DNA of 12,147 nucleotides from Patescibacteria group bacterium. GTDB taxonomy: Bacteria > Patescibacteriota > Patescibacteriia > UBA2591 > PGYQ01. The stretch spans positions 1-12,147 of the forward strand of contig JAGVFS010000079.1 in assembly GCA_020057535.1 (NCBI GenBank), given 5' to 3'. Position 1 is the first letter of the stretch; each line of letters begins with the position of its first letter. The position numbers and the translations under genes were made by a program. The notes beneath the pieces are model-generated. The model was not told the DNA's origin and ran no database searches. It saw nothing but the letters and a program-made list of their open reading frames with translations. Of this stretch, positions 1-7,131 are shown in pieces.

Positions 1-96
1 ATTATAAAATTCTTTATTTTAGCCAAAATAATTTTTTTATTTAAAAAATAAAATGGCTTATTTAAGAGAAATTAATAAAATTTGCCAAAGTTTAGT
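1..96 (+). repeat. MITE-like dispersed repeat, copy A (left part cut by window edge)
   Basis: This stretch matches 7161-7255 almost base for base, with a few substitutions and homopolymer length differences. It also matches the reverse complement of about 3106-3215. It begins at the internal ATTATAAAAT, so about 30 bases of the 5' end are missing, and it ends with GCCAAAGTTTAGT. A central hairpin is visible: AGCCA at 21-25 pairs with TGGCT at 54-58, and ATTTTTT at 31-37 pairs with AAAAAAT at 43-49. It lies downstream of rplE and contains no ORF. It looks like a small non-autonomous element; the mobility is inferred from the inverted ends and the dispersal, not shown. Confidence 0.8.
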
Positions 97-219
97 TATG
101 AATTAAAATACAGAATTAAAAATTTTAAAAAATAAAAAATTGCGCCAACTAAAAGCTAATCATTCTCTATGTAAAATTATAGATCTTTTGTAATTTACAT
201 TTACTATAATTTCTAATTA

Positions 220-756
220 TTAAACATGTTTTTTAAATAAAAATCCGCATAATTTTAAAAATTCAATCCCCTCTTTTTTGTCTTTTGTCGATATTACTAT
301 AGATATTTCTAAACCATGTAAACTTTCTATTTCATCTGGATTTATTTCTGGAAAAACAATATGTTCTCGAAAACCTATATTTAGGTTGCCATTTTTATCT
401 ATTGATTTTTCCAATAAACCATGAAAATCCCGAAGTCGCGGTAAAACAACATTAATTAATTTATCTACAAAATCATACATTCGTTTTTTTCTTAAAGTAA
501 CCATCATACCAATTACCATCCCCTGTCTAATTTTAAAATTTGAAATTGATTTTTTAGCTAGAGTTTTAACTGGCTTTTGTCCAGTAATTCTTATTAAAGT
601 ACTTTCTATTGTATTCATTTTATCTTTCATTCCTGGATTAATTCCAATATTAATAACTACCTTTTTAATTTTTGGCATAGCTAAAATATTTTTATATCCA
701 AATTTTTCTTTCATGATTGGAATAATATTCTTAATGTAATGCTCTTTTAAAAACAT
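220..756 (-). CDS. rplE: 50S ribosomal protein L5 (uL5)
   Basis: This gene encodes 178 residues, the usual length of bacterial uL5. The protein sits in the central protuberance of the large subunit, binds 5S rRNA and contacts the P-site tRNA. Family landmarks are clear: KKVVINIGI at 31-39, RITGQKPV at 56-63, FKIRQGMVIGMMVTLR at 74-89, LPRLRDFHG at 105-113 and GFREHIVFPEI at 128-138. The start is ATG, with no Shine-Dalgarno before it, and the stop is TAA. It follows rplX after a long 219-base spacer, where most bacteria have a few tens of bases. In the usual spc order the next gene would be S14 or S8, left of the window. Confidence 0.97.
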   Translation of the reverse strand: MFLKEHYIKNIIPIMKEKFGYKNILAMPKIKKVVINIGINPGMKDKMNTIESTLIRITGQKPVKTLAKKSISNFKIRQGMVIGMMVTLRKKRMYDFVDKLINVVLPRLRDFHGLLEKSIDKNGNLNIGFREHIVFPEINPDEIESLHGLEISIVISTKDKKEGIEFLKLCGFLFKKHV

Positions 757-860
757 AAATAAATAATTTACTGATATTACTTATACAATTAAATAAGTAA
801 TTAGATATTAAAATTAATAATTTAATTATTTTATATAAAAAAATGTAAATTTAAAAATTA

Positions 861-922
861 AAAATGACAGTTAAAAACAAAAATATTAAATTTAAAATTC
901 CAATTTTTTATATTGTCATTTT
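861..922 (-). other. Spacer hairpin with the AAAATGACA motif
   Basis: AAAATGACA at 861-869 pairs perfectly with TGTCATTTT at 914-922 across a 44-base loop, in the rplX-rplE spacer. The left arm and following bases (AAAATGACAGTTAAAAAC) recur at 7297-7314 as AAAATGACAATTAAAAAT, so the motif may be a second short dispersed repeat. There is no U tract suited to termination. Function is unknown. Confidence 0.35.
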
Positions 923-975
923 ATTTATTGATTACTGATTATTTTAAATATATAAAAACTAAAGTTATAAGCTAT

Positions 976-1287
976 TTATTGTATTATTTCTCCGCATTTC
1001 TTGCACATTCTTACTTTTTTTTTACTTTCTAAAATTCTATAACCGACTCGCGTAGATTTGCCACATTTTAAACAAATTAACATTACATTGGAAATACTAA
1101 CTGATGCTGGAAACTGAATTTTTTGTCCCTTTTCTCTTTCTTTTTTAGGACGCATATGTTTAATTCTAAGATTAAGCCCTTCTATAACCACTTTTTGTTT
1201 TTTAGGAAAAATTTTAAGCACTTTTCCTGTTTTTTTAACATCTTTACCAATTAACATTTTTACTTTATCACCTTTTTTTATTTTCAT
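976..1287 (-). CDS. rplX: 50S ribosomal protein L24 (uL24) with Cys4 zinc ribbon
   Basis: This gene encodes 103 residues. The protein is an assembly-initiator that binds 23S rRNA near the exit of the peptide tunnel. An N-terminal KOW-type segment (KKGDKVKMLIGKDVKKTGKV, residues 4-23) is followed by the family stretch VVIEGLNLRIKHMRP at 33-47. The C-terminal part carries two CxxC pairs, C72/C75 and C95/C98, within CLKCGK and CKKCGE. These make a zinc-ribbon hairpin that is found in many, but not all, bacterial uL24 proteins. The start is ATG without Shine-Dalgarno and the stop is TAA. It is separated from rplN by 239 bases and from rplE by 219. Confidence 0.97.
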   Translation of the reverse strand: MKIKKGDKVKMLIGKDVKKTGKVLKIFPKKQKVVIEGLNLRIKHMRPKKEREKGQKIQFPASVSISNVMLICLKCGKSTRVGYRILESKKKVRMCKKCGEIIQ

Positions 1288-1362
1288 AATAAATATAAAC
1301 TAAGTAAAATTTAGAAAAAATTTTTACAAAATTCTAAATCCCAATATTTTCAACCAACCAAT

Positions 1363-1376
1363 AAATCTCAAATCTC
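1363..1376. repeat. Heptamer repeat AAATCTC x2
   Basis: Two perfect copies of AAATCTC stand in tandem in the spacer between rplN and rplX. The unit length of 7 matches the tandem repeats of several other spacers in this window. Confidence 0.4.
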
Positions 1377-1526
1377 AAACAAAATATAATTAGGTTTTAA
1401 AATTTATAGTTTAATTGTGAACATTGAAATTTAATTATTAAATGATATACTCCCATCCTTATACTATGAATTAATTATATTTAAACATAAATTTAATTTT
1501 TAATAAAATTACCACATAATTCATTT

Positions 1527-1898
1527 TTATAATACTTCCGGCGCTAATGAAATAATTTTAGTAAATTCTTTTATTCTCAGCTCTCTTGGGATTGGACCAA
1601 AAATTCGCGTTCCTTTTGGATTCTTTGTTTTTGGATCTATAATTACTGCCGCATTTTCATCAAATCTAATATACGTTCCATCTTTTCTTCTTGTTTCTTT
1701 TTTTATTCGAACAATAACAGCTTTAACAATGTCGCTTTTTTTAACCGTGGCACGCGGTTGCGCTTCTTTAACAACAGCTGTAATAATATCTCCAATTCGA
1801 GCGTATCTTTTTTTATAACCGCCTAAAACTCTAATACACATTAATTTTTTCGCTCCGCTATTATCTGCTACTTTTAAAATTGAACGATGTTGAATCAT
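1527..1898 (-). CDS. rplN: 50S ribosomal protein L14 (uL14)
   Basis: This gene encodes 123 residues, full length for uL14, a beta-barrel protein on the subunit interface near the sarcin-ricin loop and intersubunit bridges. The N-terminus [17 protein letters not shown] (with ADNSGAK at 11-17), the [11 protein letters not shown] block at 36-46, [10 protein letters not shown] at 99-108 and the terminal LAPEV are diagnostic. The start is ATG without Shine-Dalgarno and the stop is TAA. It opens the spc part of the cluster, after rpsQ, across a 222-base spacer filled with AT-rich 7-base tandem repeats. Confidence 0.98.
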   Translation of the reverse strand: MIQHRSILKVADNSGAKKLMCIRVLGGYKKRYARIGDIITAVVKEAQPRATVKKSDIVKAVIVRIKKETRRKDGTYIRFDENAAVIIDPKTKNPKGTRIFGPIPRELRIKEFTKIISLAPEVL

Positions 1899-1899
1899 A

Positions 1900-1934
1900 A
1901 AAATTTAAAATTTAAAATTAAAAGTTCAAAATTC
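1900..1934. repeat. AT-rich tandem heptamers (five units)
   Basis: Reading in sevens from 1900 gives AAAATTT, AAAATTT, AAAATTA, AAAGTTC, AAAATTC: two identical units and three variants differing by one to three bases. They lie immediately upstream of the rplN start codon. A further AAAAATT doublet is visible near 1986-2000 in the same spacer. Confidence 0.5.
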
Positions 1935-2120
1935 CTCACCAGAAATTTTTAATCATTTTTTTAACAACTATCTCATTTTTTAGGTAAAAAATTAAAAATT
2001 CAAAAAAAATTAAAACCAAACTTTTAAAGTTTAAATTATAACTTTGTATTTTGCATTTTAAACTTCCAATTGCTTTTAATATTTAATATTATTAGTCTAA
2101 TACCCAAAATTAATTGAAAA

Positions 2121-2369
2121 CTATTTTACACGCCATCTCTTTTCTTTGCTCAATGGCCTACACTCAACAAAGGTTACTTTATCTCCTGTTTTACATTTAT
2201 TTTCTGAATCATGAACCTTATAACGCTTGCTTACTTTATAACGTTTTTTGTATTTTGGATGACACTTAATTCGATCAACTCTAACAACAATAGTTTTATT
2301 CATTTTATCACTAACTACAATTCCTTGAAAAGTTCTTTTTATGGGTTTTTTATTTTTATTATTTTCCAT
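2121..2369 (-). CDS. rpsQ: 30S ribosomal protein S17 (uS17)
   Basis: This gene encodes 82 residues, normal for uS17, an OB-fold protein and primary binder of 16S rRNA helices 7 and 11. The family core is evident: FQGIVVSDKMNKTIVVRV (residues 14-31), HPKYKKRYK at 37-45, KVHDSENKCKTGDKV at 51-65 and ECRPLSKEKRW at 69-79. The start is ATG and the stop is TAG. It starts only 6 bases after the rpmC stop, the tightest junction of the operon, which suggests translational coupling with L29. An A/T-only stretch precedes the start. Confidence 0.97.
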   Translation of the reverse strand: MENNKNKKPIKRTFQGIVVSDKMNKTIVVRVDRIKCHPKYKKRYKVSKRYKVHDSENKCKTGDKVTFVECRPLSKEKRWRVK

Positions 2370-2375
2370 AAATAA

Positions 2376-2561
2376 TTATTTTTTTACATTTAATAAAGTT
2401 AATATTTTAGCAATTAATTTTTTTACACTTCTTACTTCTCTAACTTTTTTTAATTGCTTTGAAGCAATCTTGAATCTAAATTCACGTAATTTTTCTCGCG
2501 ATTCTTGAAGCATTTTTTGCAATTCATTTTCTGATTTTTGTTTTAATTCTTTAATTTTCAT
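2376..2561 (-). CDS. rpmC: 50S ribosomal protein L29 (uL29)
   Basis: This gene encodes 61 residues, a two-helix protein at the tunnel exit that is part of the docking site for SRP and trigger factor. The sequence begins MKIKELKQKSENELQKML and contains LREFRFKIASKQLK (residues 25-38, the family LFNLRFQ-type stretch) and a conserved RSVKKLIAKI C-terminal helix. An upstream TTG at 2600 would add 13 residues (beginning VIPPWVKF). They match nothing in uL29 and lie in a GC-rich hairpin, so the ATG at 2561 is chosen. No Shine-Dalgarno is seen. Confidence 0.94.
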   Translation of the reverse strand: MKIKELKQKSENELQKMLQESREKLREFRFKIASKQLKKVREVRSVKKLIAKILTLLNVKK

Positions 2562-2578
2562 AAAATAACTTTTAAACT

Positions 2579-2596
2579 TCACCCACGGGGGGATGA
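2579..2596 (-). other. GC-rich hairpin upstream of rpmC
   Basis: In an otherwise A/T-only spacer there is a compact G/C island including a run of six G (C on the transcript). On the plus strand TCA-CCC at 2579-2584 pairs with GGG-(A)-TGA at 2590-2596, with one bulged A and a 5-base loop. It ends 17 bases upstream of the rpmC ATG on the transcript. Whether it is a regulatory hairpin or simply a remnant cannot be told from this copy alone. Confidence 0.35.
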
Positions 2597-2661
2597 CCAA
2601 ATCTTAATTAATAAAAATATTTTTTCCACAAAATACAAACTAATTTTCACAAACTAATTTA

Positions 2662-3072
2662 TTATCGCCTTACAAATTTAGTTTTAACTGGTAATTTATA
2701 ACTTGCTAATTTCATTGCTTCTTTTGCTTTATTTTCCGGAATTCCATCCATTTCAAACATTATTGTTCCTGGTTTAACTACAGCCACATAATGATCAACA
2801 ACCCCCTTACCGCTTCCCATAGGAACTTCAGCGCTTTTTGCGGTTACTGGCTTATCAGGAAAAATTCTAATCCAAATCTTGCCTGCTTTACGAATAAATT
2901 GAACTATTACTTTTCTAGCAGATTCTATTTGTCTTGAAGTAATCCATTTCTTTTCTAAAGATTTTAAACCAAAAGAACCAAAGCTTACTTTAGTCATTCT
3001 AGAAGCTTTTCTCCCCGACATTCCAGCTAATTTATGCCATTTTCTATGTTTTACTTTTTTTGGCATTAACAT
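2662..3072 (-). CDS. rplP: 50S ribosomal protein L16 (uL16)
   Basis: This gene encodes 136 residues, the usual length of uL16, which lies between the A-site tRNA elbow and the peptidyl-transferase region and is a late-assembly protein. The start [11 protein letters not shown] is the family N-terminus, so the first ATG at 3072 is kept. Other landmarks are [10 protein letters not shown] at 31-40, the [11 protein letters not shown] helix and [27 protein letters not shown]. In E. coli the residue before MG(K/S)GKG is Arg81, the RoxA (YcfD) hydroxylation target; here it is Pro. The start has no Shine-Dalgarno and the stop is TAA. A repeat element separates it from rpsC. Confidence 0.97.
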   Translation of the reverse strand: MLMPKKVKHRKWHKLAGMSGRKASRMTKVSFGSFGLKSLEKKWITSRQIESARKVIVQFIRKAGKIWIRIFPDKPVTAKSAEVPMGSGKGVVDHYVAVVKPGTIMFEMDGIPENKAKEAMKLASYKLPVKTKFVRR

Positions 3073-3105
3073 AAATTGAATTTGAATTATAAATTAAGAA
3101 TGTTA

Positions 3106-3243
3106 ACTATAAACTTTGGCAAATTTTATTAATCTCTCTTAAATAAACCATTTTATTTATTTATTTATTTATTTATTTAAAATAAAATCATTTTGGCTAA
3201 AATAATTCTATAATATTGTTCAAAATTTTTGTCAAAATTTAGA
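3106..3243 (-). repeat. MITE-like dispersed repeat, copy B (complete, inverted)
   Basis: The reverse complement of this stretch aligns end to end with 7132-7255. Its ends read TCTAAATTTTGACAAAAA and (inverted) CTATAAACTTTGGCAAAT, imperfect terminal inverted repeats of about 20 bases. The central stem is kept as AGCCA with TGGTT, using one G-U pair in the element's own orientation. The loop is enlarged by a TTTA microsatellite, which accounts for the 138-base length against about 125 in the other copies. It fills most of the rpsC-rplP spacer. There is no ORF. Confidence 0.82.
3152..3179. repeat. TTTA tetranucleotide microsatellite, 7 units
   Basis: Seven perfect TTTA units lie inside copy B of the dispersed repeat, at the place where the other copies have the short hairpin loop. 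Slippage here would change the length of the spacer between rpsC and rplP. Confidence 0.85.
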
Positions 3244-3256
3244 TATTAATTAACAA

Positions 3257-3913
3257 TTAATCATCAGTTTGATTTTCAAAAATATCTCCTTTGTATATCC
3301 AAACTTTTACTCCAATAGCTCCATAAGTAGTACGCGCGGTTCCTTGAATAAAATCAATATCGGCTCGTAAAGTATGAAGAGGAATTTTCCCACTGACTAA
3401 TTTTTCTGAACGAGCAATCGCAACTCCATTTAAACGTCCGCTTAATATTATTTTAATCCCTTTTGCTCTGGTTTTATTTACTCGAATAATTACTTGTTTC
3501 ATTACTCGTCGGAATGGAATTCTTTTTTCTAAATCAACAATTATATTTTGAACAATTATATTTGCCGACAGAGACGGTTCTTTTACTTCTAAAATATTTA
3601 TTTTAAAATTTTTTCTTTTATTTTTTAATATTGTTTCTTGTATTTGTTTTTTTATTTCTTCTATCCCCTCTCCTTTCCTCCCAATAACTAATCCTGGTTT
3701 AAATACATAAACAAAAACTTTAATTTCATCTCCAAATCGCTCAATTTCAATCTTATCTATTCCCGCCTTTTGCATTTTTTTATATAAATTTTCTTTAATT
3801 AAAATATCCTCTCGCAAATTTTCACGATAATTTTTTTTTAAAGAAAACCACTTTGAACTCCAAGTATATATTATTCCAATACGAAAAATTTTTGGATTTA
3901 TTTTATGACCCAC
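3257..3913 (-). CDS. rpsC: 30S ribosomal protein S3 (uS3)
   Basis: This gene encodes 218 residues, normal for uS3, which sits at the mRNA entry of the small subunit and takes part in unwinding mRNA. It has an N-terminal domain starting MGHKINPKIFRIG, a type-II KH domain with the GRKG loop at 78-81 (KPGLVIGRKGEGIEEIK), and the C-terminal domain with SGRLNGVAIAR at 158-168, PLHTLRADIDF at 178-188 and YGAIGVKVWIYKG at 197-209. The start codon is GTG, fixed by the conserved MGxKxNP terminus and the lack of a nearby ATG. The stop is TAA. The spacer to rplV is 30 bases. Confidence 0.97.
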   Translation of the reverse strand: MGHKINPKIFRIGIIYTWSSKWFSLKKNYRENLREDILIKENLYKKMQKAGIDKIEIERFGDEIKVFVYVFKPGLVIGRKGEGIEEIKKQIQETILKNKRKNFKINILEVKEPSLSANIIVQNIIVDLEKRIPFRRVMKQVIIRVNKTRAKGIKIILSGRLNGVAIARSEKLVSGKIPLHTLRADIDFIQGTARTTYGAIGVKVWIYKGDIFENQTDD

Positions 3914-3943
3914 AAAATTATAAATTATTATAAATAATAAATT

Positions 3944-4504
3944 TTATCCGCTTTTACGGTTAAATATTTTTTTTATGAATCCACGTTTATCTCTAAATTT
4001 TATTTTATCTTTTTTTATTTTAGTGAATTGTTTTGTTTCGGATTCATTAGATTTAATTTCATTTGATAATTCCGTTTTTGATAAAATTTCCACTTTATCT
4101 TTATCTTTTTGAGATTTTTTTGCAACTTGTTCTTTTTTTATTTTTTCTTTTTGATCAAGAATTATTGTAATGTGACTGGTTCTTTTTCTAATTGGCGCGG
4201 CGCGACCAAAAGCGCGAGGCATCCAACGATCTAAAGTTGGTCCTTGATTAACTGTTATTTCTTTAATATATAAATTTTCTTTTTTAAAGTCAAAATTATG
4301 TTTAGCGTTAGCAATAGCTGAATTTAATAATTTCAAAACTGGATGACAAGCTCTTTTAGGAATAAATTTCAATTGATTTTCCGCTAATTCAACATCCATT
4401 CCGCGAATTACATCAATAACTAATCGAATTTTTTTAGAAGAAATACGAATATATTTTGTCTTGGCTATAATTTTTTTTTCTTTTATTTTATTTTTAGCTT
4501 CCAT
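3944..4504 (-). CDS. rplV: 50S ribosomal protein L22 (uL22) with long Lys-rich C-terminal extension
   Basis: This gene encodes 186 residues against about 110 usual. Residues 12-117 are the uL22 core: IAKTKYIRISSKKIRLVIDVIRG at the start, ANAKHN at 65-70, and the beta-hairpin that lines the peptide exit tunnel (WMPRAFGRAAPIRKRTSHI, 94-112). Residues 118 to 186 form a low-complexity tail rich in Lys, Glu, Ser and Thr, ending in a basic segment (FIKKIFNRKSG). The tail is likely disordered and points to the outer face of the ribosome near the tunnel exit; that placement is inferred. The start is ATG without Shine-Dalgarno and the stop is TAA. Confidence 0.95.
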   Translation of the reverse strand: MEAKNKIKEKKIIAKTKYIRISSKKIRLVIDVIRGMDVELAENQLKFIPKRACHPVLKLLNSAIANAKHNFDFKKENLYIKEITVNQGPTLDRWMPRAFGRAAPIRKRTSHITIILDQKEKIKKEQVAKKSQKDKDKVEILSKTELSNEIKSNESETKQFTKIKKDKIKFRDKRGFIKKIFNRKSG

Positions 4505-4513
4505 AAAAATATA

Positions 4514-4563
4514 AATTATAAATTATGAATTATGAATTTTTCTACATTCTTAATTCATAATTC
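4514..4563 (-). repeat. Heptamer repeats and 12-bp perfect hairpin between rpsS and rplV
   Basis: From 4514 the sequence reads in sevens AATTATA, AATTATG, AATTATG, AATT. The last part, GAATTATGAATT at 4527-4538, is perfectly complementary to AATTCATAATTC at 4552-4563 across a 13-base loop. The hairpin fills the spacer between the rpsS stop and the rplV start. No U tract follows, so a role in mRNA processing or in translation of rplV is more plausible than termination. Confidence 0.55.
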
Positions 4564-4567
4564 CTAT

Positions 4568-4876
4568 TTATGAACGTTTGCGAACGACTTCTGTTACTTT
4601 TGCTTCTTGATTTTTTTGCATTTTTCCTCCATGTTTAATAAATTTTTTTGTTAAAGAAAATTCTCCTAATTTATGTCCAACCATATTTTCTATAACAAAT
4701 ACTGGAATATGATTTTTCCCATTATGAACTCCAAATGTAAAACCTACCATTTCTGGAGTAATAGTACAATTTCGTCTCCATGTTTTAATAATTACTTTAT
4801 CACCTTGTTTTAAATTAGATATTTTTTTTAATAATTTTGGATCCACATATGGACCCTTTTTAAGGGAACGGGACAT
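4568..4876 (-). CDS. rpsS: 30S ribosomal protein S19 (uS19)
   Basis: This gene encodes 102 residues, slightly longer than the usual 92. The protein is in the head of the small subunit, pairs with uS13 and contacts the A-site finger bridge. Landmarks are the start [11 protein letters not shown], the [25 protein letters not shown] stretch (32-56, cognate to the E. coli TWSRRSTI.P...G.T..VHNG block) and [10 protein letters not shown] at 68-77. The start is ATG without Shine-Dalgarno and the stop is TAA. It starts 23 bases after rplB, in the canonical position. Confidence 0.98.
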   Translation of the reverse strand: MSRSLKKGPYVDPKLLKKISNLKQGDKVIIKTWRRNCTITPEMVGFTFGVHNGKNHIPVFVIENMVGHKLGEFSLTKKFIKHGGKMQKNQEAKVTEVVRKRS

Positions 4877-4899
4877 AATAAAAATTTTTAAAATTTAAT

Positions 4900-5727
4900 T
4901 TATTTCTTCCTTCTTTGAATAATTAATTTATTGTTCCATTTTTTTTTATTTCTTGTTTTAACACCTAAAGCTGGCTTACCCCATGGGGTTTTTGGATGTT
5001 TTAATCCAATTGGACAATTTCCTTCTCCGCCACCATGAGGATGATCAACTGGATTCATTGCCTTTCCTCTAACCCCCGGTCTTATTCCCATATGTCGTTT
5101 ACGTCCAGCTTTACCAATTCTAATATTAGAATGATCTAAATTACTAACCTGCCCAATTGTAGCTAAACATTCTTTTAAAACCAATCTTATTTCTTTGGAT
5201 GGCATTTTTAATTGAGCGTATTTTCCTTCAATGGATTGAATAAAAGTTGTCGTTCCTGCCGATCTAACAATTTCTCCTCCTTTTTTAGGTTGCAATTCTA
5301 TGTTGTAAATAAATATACCCGTTGGAATATATTTTAATGGTAAGCAATTTCCAACTTTAATTTCTATTTGAGATTTTGAAGATATAATCTTATCTCCCAC
5401 TTTTAATTCATTTGGCGCAATAATATATCTTTTTTCTTTATCTTCATATTCTAATAAGGCAATCCAAGCCGAACGATTAGGATCGTACTCTAAAGCAATA
5501 ACTGTTGCTTCCATATCAAATTTATCTCTTTTAAAATCTATTATTCTATAAAATCTTTTTTCTTCGCCCCCTCGATGTCTAATTGTAATTTTCCCATGCG
5601 ATCTTCCTGATTTCTTCTTTTTTATTTTAATCAAAGACTTTTCTGGTCTTTTTTTTGTTAGTTCTTTTGTAATTACAATGGATGTTTTTCTTCTTGATGG
5701 AGTTGTGGGTCTATATATTTTAATCAT
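4900..5727 (-). CDS. rplB: 50S ribosomal protein L2 (uL2)
   Basis: This gene encodes 275 residues, full length for uL2, a core 23S-binding protein needed for subunit association and close to the peptidyl-transferase centre. The N-terminus [12 protein letters not shown], the [21 protein letters not shown] block (41-61) and the C-terminal [21 protein letters not shown] region are all typical. The functionally important His is present at residue 229 (DHPHGGGEG, 228-236). The start is ATG without Shine-Dalgarno and the stop is TAA. It sits between rplW and rpsS as in the standard S10 order. Confidence 0.98.
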   Translation of the reverse strand: MIKIYRPTTPSRRKTSIVITKELTKKRPEKSLIKIKKKKSGRSHGKITIRHRGGEEKRFYRIIDFKRDKFDMEATVIALEYDPNRSAWIALLEYEDKEKRYIIAPNELKVGDKIISSKSQIEIKVGNCLPLKYIPTGIFIYNIELQPKKGGEIVRSAGTTTFIQSIEGKYAQLKMPSKEIRLVLKECLATIGQVSNLDHSNIRIGKAGRKRHMGIRPGVRGKAMNPVDHPHGGGEGNCPIGLKHPKTPWGKPALGVKTRNKKKWNNKLIIQRRKK

Positions 5728-5780
5728 AAAAAATTAATTTATTTTTGAATTTGTAATTTTACTTATTTTTAGATATTTTA

Positions 5781-6233
5781 CTATTTTTCAAACACTTCTA
5801 TCCTTTCTCCTTGTTTTAAAGTAATAATCGCTTTTTTCCAATCTTTTGTTTTTCCTTTAGTTTTACCATGTCTTACATTTTTTCCTTTTACTTTTATAAT
5901 ATTAACCTTTGTTGGTTTTATATTGTAAACAGCTTGGATAGCTTTTTTTATTTCTATCTTGTTTGAATTTTTAGCAACTTCAAAAACATATTGATTAAAT
6001 GACGTTAAGTCCGTAGATTTTTCCGTACTAATCGGTCTAATTAAAATTTTATAAGCATCCCTATAGCAAACATTCTTATAATTTATAATATCATTTTTAT
6101 TTTTTTTCTGTTTATCTACCAATGATACCTGTCCACTTACTGATTTTACCACTTTTTTATTTTTTTTCTTTTCTTTTTTATCTTCTTTTAACGTTTCTTT
6201 TGTTGTTTTTTTAAATATATTTAATAAACTCAT
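5781..6233 (-). CDS. rplW: 50S ribosomal protein L23 (uL23) with Lys-rich N-terminal extension
   Basis: This gene encodes 150 residues against about 95-100 usual. Residues 58-150 form the uL23 core, beginning RDAYKILIRPISTEKS and including KIEIKKAIQAVYNIKPTKVN (92-111). This protein lies at the tunnel exit and is the main docking point for trigger factor and SRP. Residues 1-57 are extra: a short hydrophobic start MSLLNIFKK followed by a Lys/Glu/Asp-rich, probably disordered stretch with a KKEKKKNKK run. The start ATG at 6233 is the only one upstream of the extension; later starts would remove it, but the reading frame is open and composition is like the other extensions in this operon. The stop is TAG. 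Confidence 0.94.
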   Translation of the reverse strand: MSLLNIFKKTTKETLKEDKKEKKKNKKVVKSVSGQVSLVDKQKKNKNDIINYKNVCYRDAYKILIRPISTEKSTDLTSFNQYVFEVAKNSNKIEIKKAIQAVYNIKPTKVNIIKVKGKNVRHGKTKGKTKDWKKAIITLKQGERIEVFEK

Positions 6234-6238
6234 AAATA

Positions 6239-6259
6239 AATTAAGAATTAAGAATTAAG
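6239..6259. repeat. Heptamer repeat AATTAAG x3
   Basis: Three perfect tandem copies of AATTAAG lie just upstream of the rplW start codon. The unit of 7 matches repeats in other spacers of the window, while the unit sequence differs. Confidence 0.7.
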
Positions 6260-6339
6260 AAATGCTTAACTTTTAAAGTTAAAAAACAAAATAACCCGTA
6301 ATAAATACTAAATAATAAATATTAAATTTTAAATAATAA

Positions 6340-6372
6340 ATAATCGATAATCAATAATCAATAATCAATAAT
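6340..6372. repeat. Heptamer repeat ATAATCA (one variant plus three perfect units)
   Basis: From 6340: ATAATCG, then ATAATCA three times, then a partial ATAAT. It stands in the rplD-rplW spacer about 30 bases after the rplD stop on the transcript. Together with the AATTAAG array it accounts for much of the 170-base gap. Confidence 0.7.
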
Positions 6373-6403
6373 TTATTATTCGCCTTTGATAAATTGTACT
6401 CGT

Positions 6404-7075
6404 TTACTTATTACTATTACTTTTTAAATAAGTTTCTTCTATCTTCTCAATTCCTTTTTGCGCAATTAAAAAATATTTATACTTTAATAAGTCTATTACA
6501 TTTAAACAATCTGCCCTAATTGTTTCTATTCCTGAAACATTTTTCGTAGCGCGAACTAAATTTTCATTTTTACTCTCAATAGCAATTAATATATTTTTTT
6601 TTTGCGATTTTTTATTTATCAATGGAAATAATTTGTCTAAATTATTTAATACTTTTAAAAATTCTTTTGTTTTTCCTTCTTTTAAGAAAAATTTATCTAG
6701 AATAATCATTAAATTGCTTTTTACTTTATCTGTTAAAGTCATAAAAAGAGCTTTTTTTTTCACTTTTTTATTTATTTTTTGAGAAAAATTTCTTTCTTTT
6801 GTTGGACCAAAAACTATTCCCCCTCCCTTCCAAAGAGGAGAACGAATTGTCCCAGCTCTAGCGCGACCTGTTCCTTTTTGTTTCCATGGTTTTTTTCCCC
6901 CACCCCTAACTTCACCTCGAGTTTTAGTATGAGCTAAAACTTGTCTTGCGTTAGCCATCTGAGCCACTACGACTTGATGAATAACCTCTGGTTTTATTTT
7001 TATATCGAAAATCGCTGGATTTAATTCTTGTTTTCCAACTTCTTCACCTTCTTGATTATAAACAGAAATTTTCAT
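6404..7075 (-). CDS. rplD: 50S ribosomal protein L4 (uL4)
   Basis: This gene encodes 223 residues. The protein lines the peptide tunnel constriction with uL22; in gamma-proteobacteria it also represses the S10 operon. The extended tunnel loop is clear at about 45-95: QVLAHTKTRGEVRGGGKKPW, KQKGTGRARAGTIRSPLWKG, GGIVFGPTKER. The C-terminal half has the weaker Rossmann-like family pattern ending LLKYKYFLIAQKGIEKIEE. A TTG at 7129 would add 18 hydrophobic residues unlike uL4 and nearly touches the repeat element, so ATG at 7075 (MKISVYNQEGEEVG) is chosen. No Shine-Dalgarno is seen and the stop is TAA. Confidence 0.95.
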   Translation of the reverse strand: MKISVYNQEGEEVGKQELNPAIFDIKIKPEVIHQVVVAQMANARQVLAHTKTRGEVRGGGKKPWKQKGTGRARAGTIRSPLWKGGGIVFGPTKERNFSQKINKKVKKKALFMTLTDKVKSNLMIILDKFFLKEGKTKEFLKVLNNLDKLFPLINKKSQKKNILIAIESKNENLVRATKNVSGIETIRADCLNVIDLLKYKYFLIAQKGIEKIEETYLKSNSNK

Positions 7076-7131
7076 AGAAATATAATCGCAATATTTATAG
7101 TAAGTGAAATAAATAAAGATAACAAACAATA

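Noticed and set aside
171..198. Hairpin GTAAA(A)TTA / TAATTTAC after the rplE stop as a terminator
   Set aside because: The stem is A/T-rich with a bulge and no U tract follows on the transcript. The operon is expected to continue into S14/S8, so termination is unlikely.
3106..3243. CRISPR-like or attenuator interpretation of the dispersed repeats
   Set aside because: Copies are single, kilobases apart and in both orientations, with no spacers or cas genes. They are not placed consistently relative to gene starts or ends.
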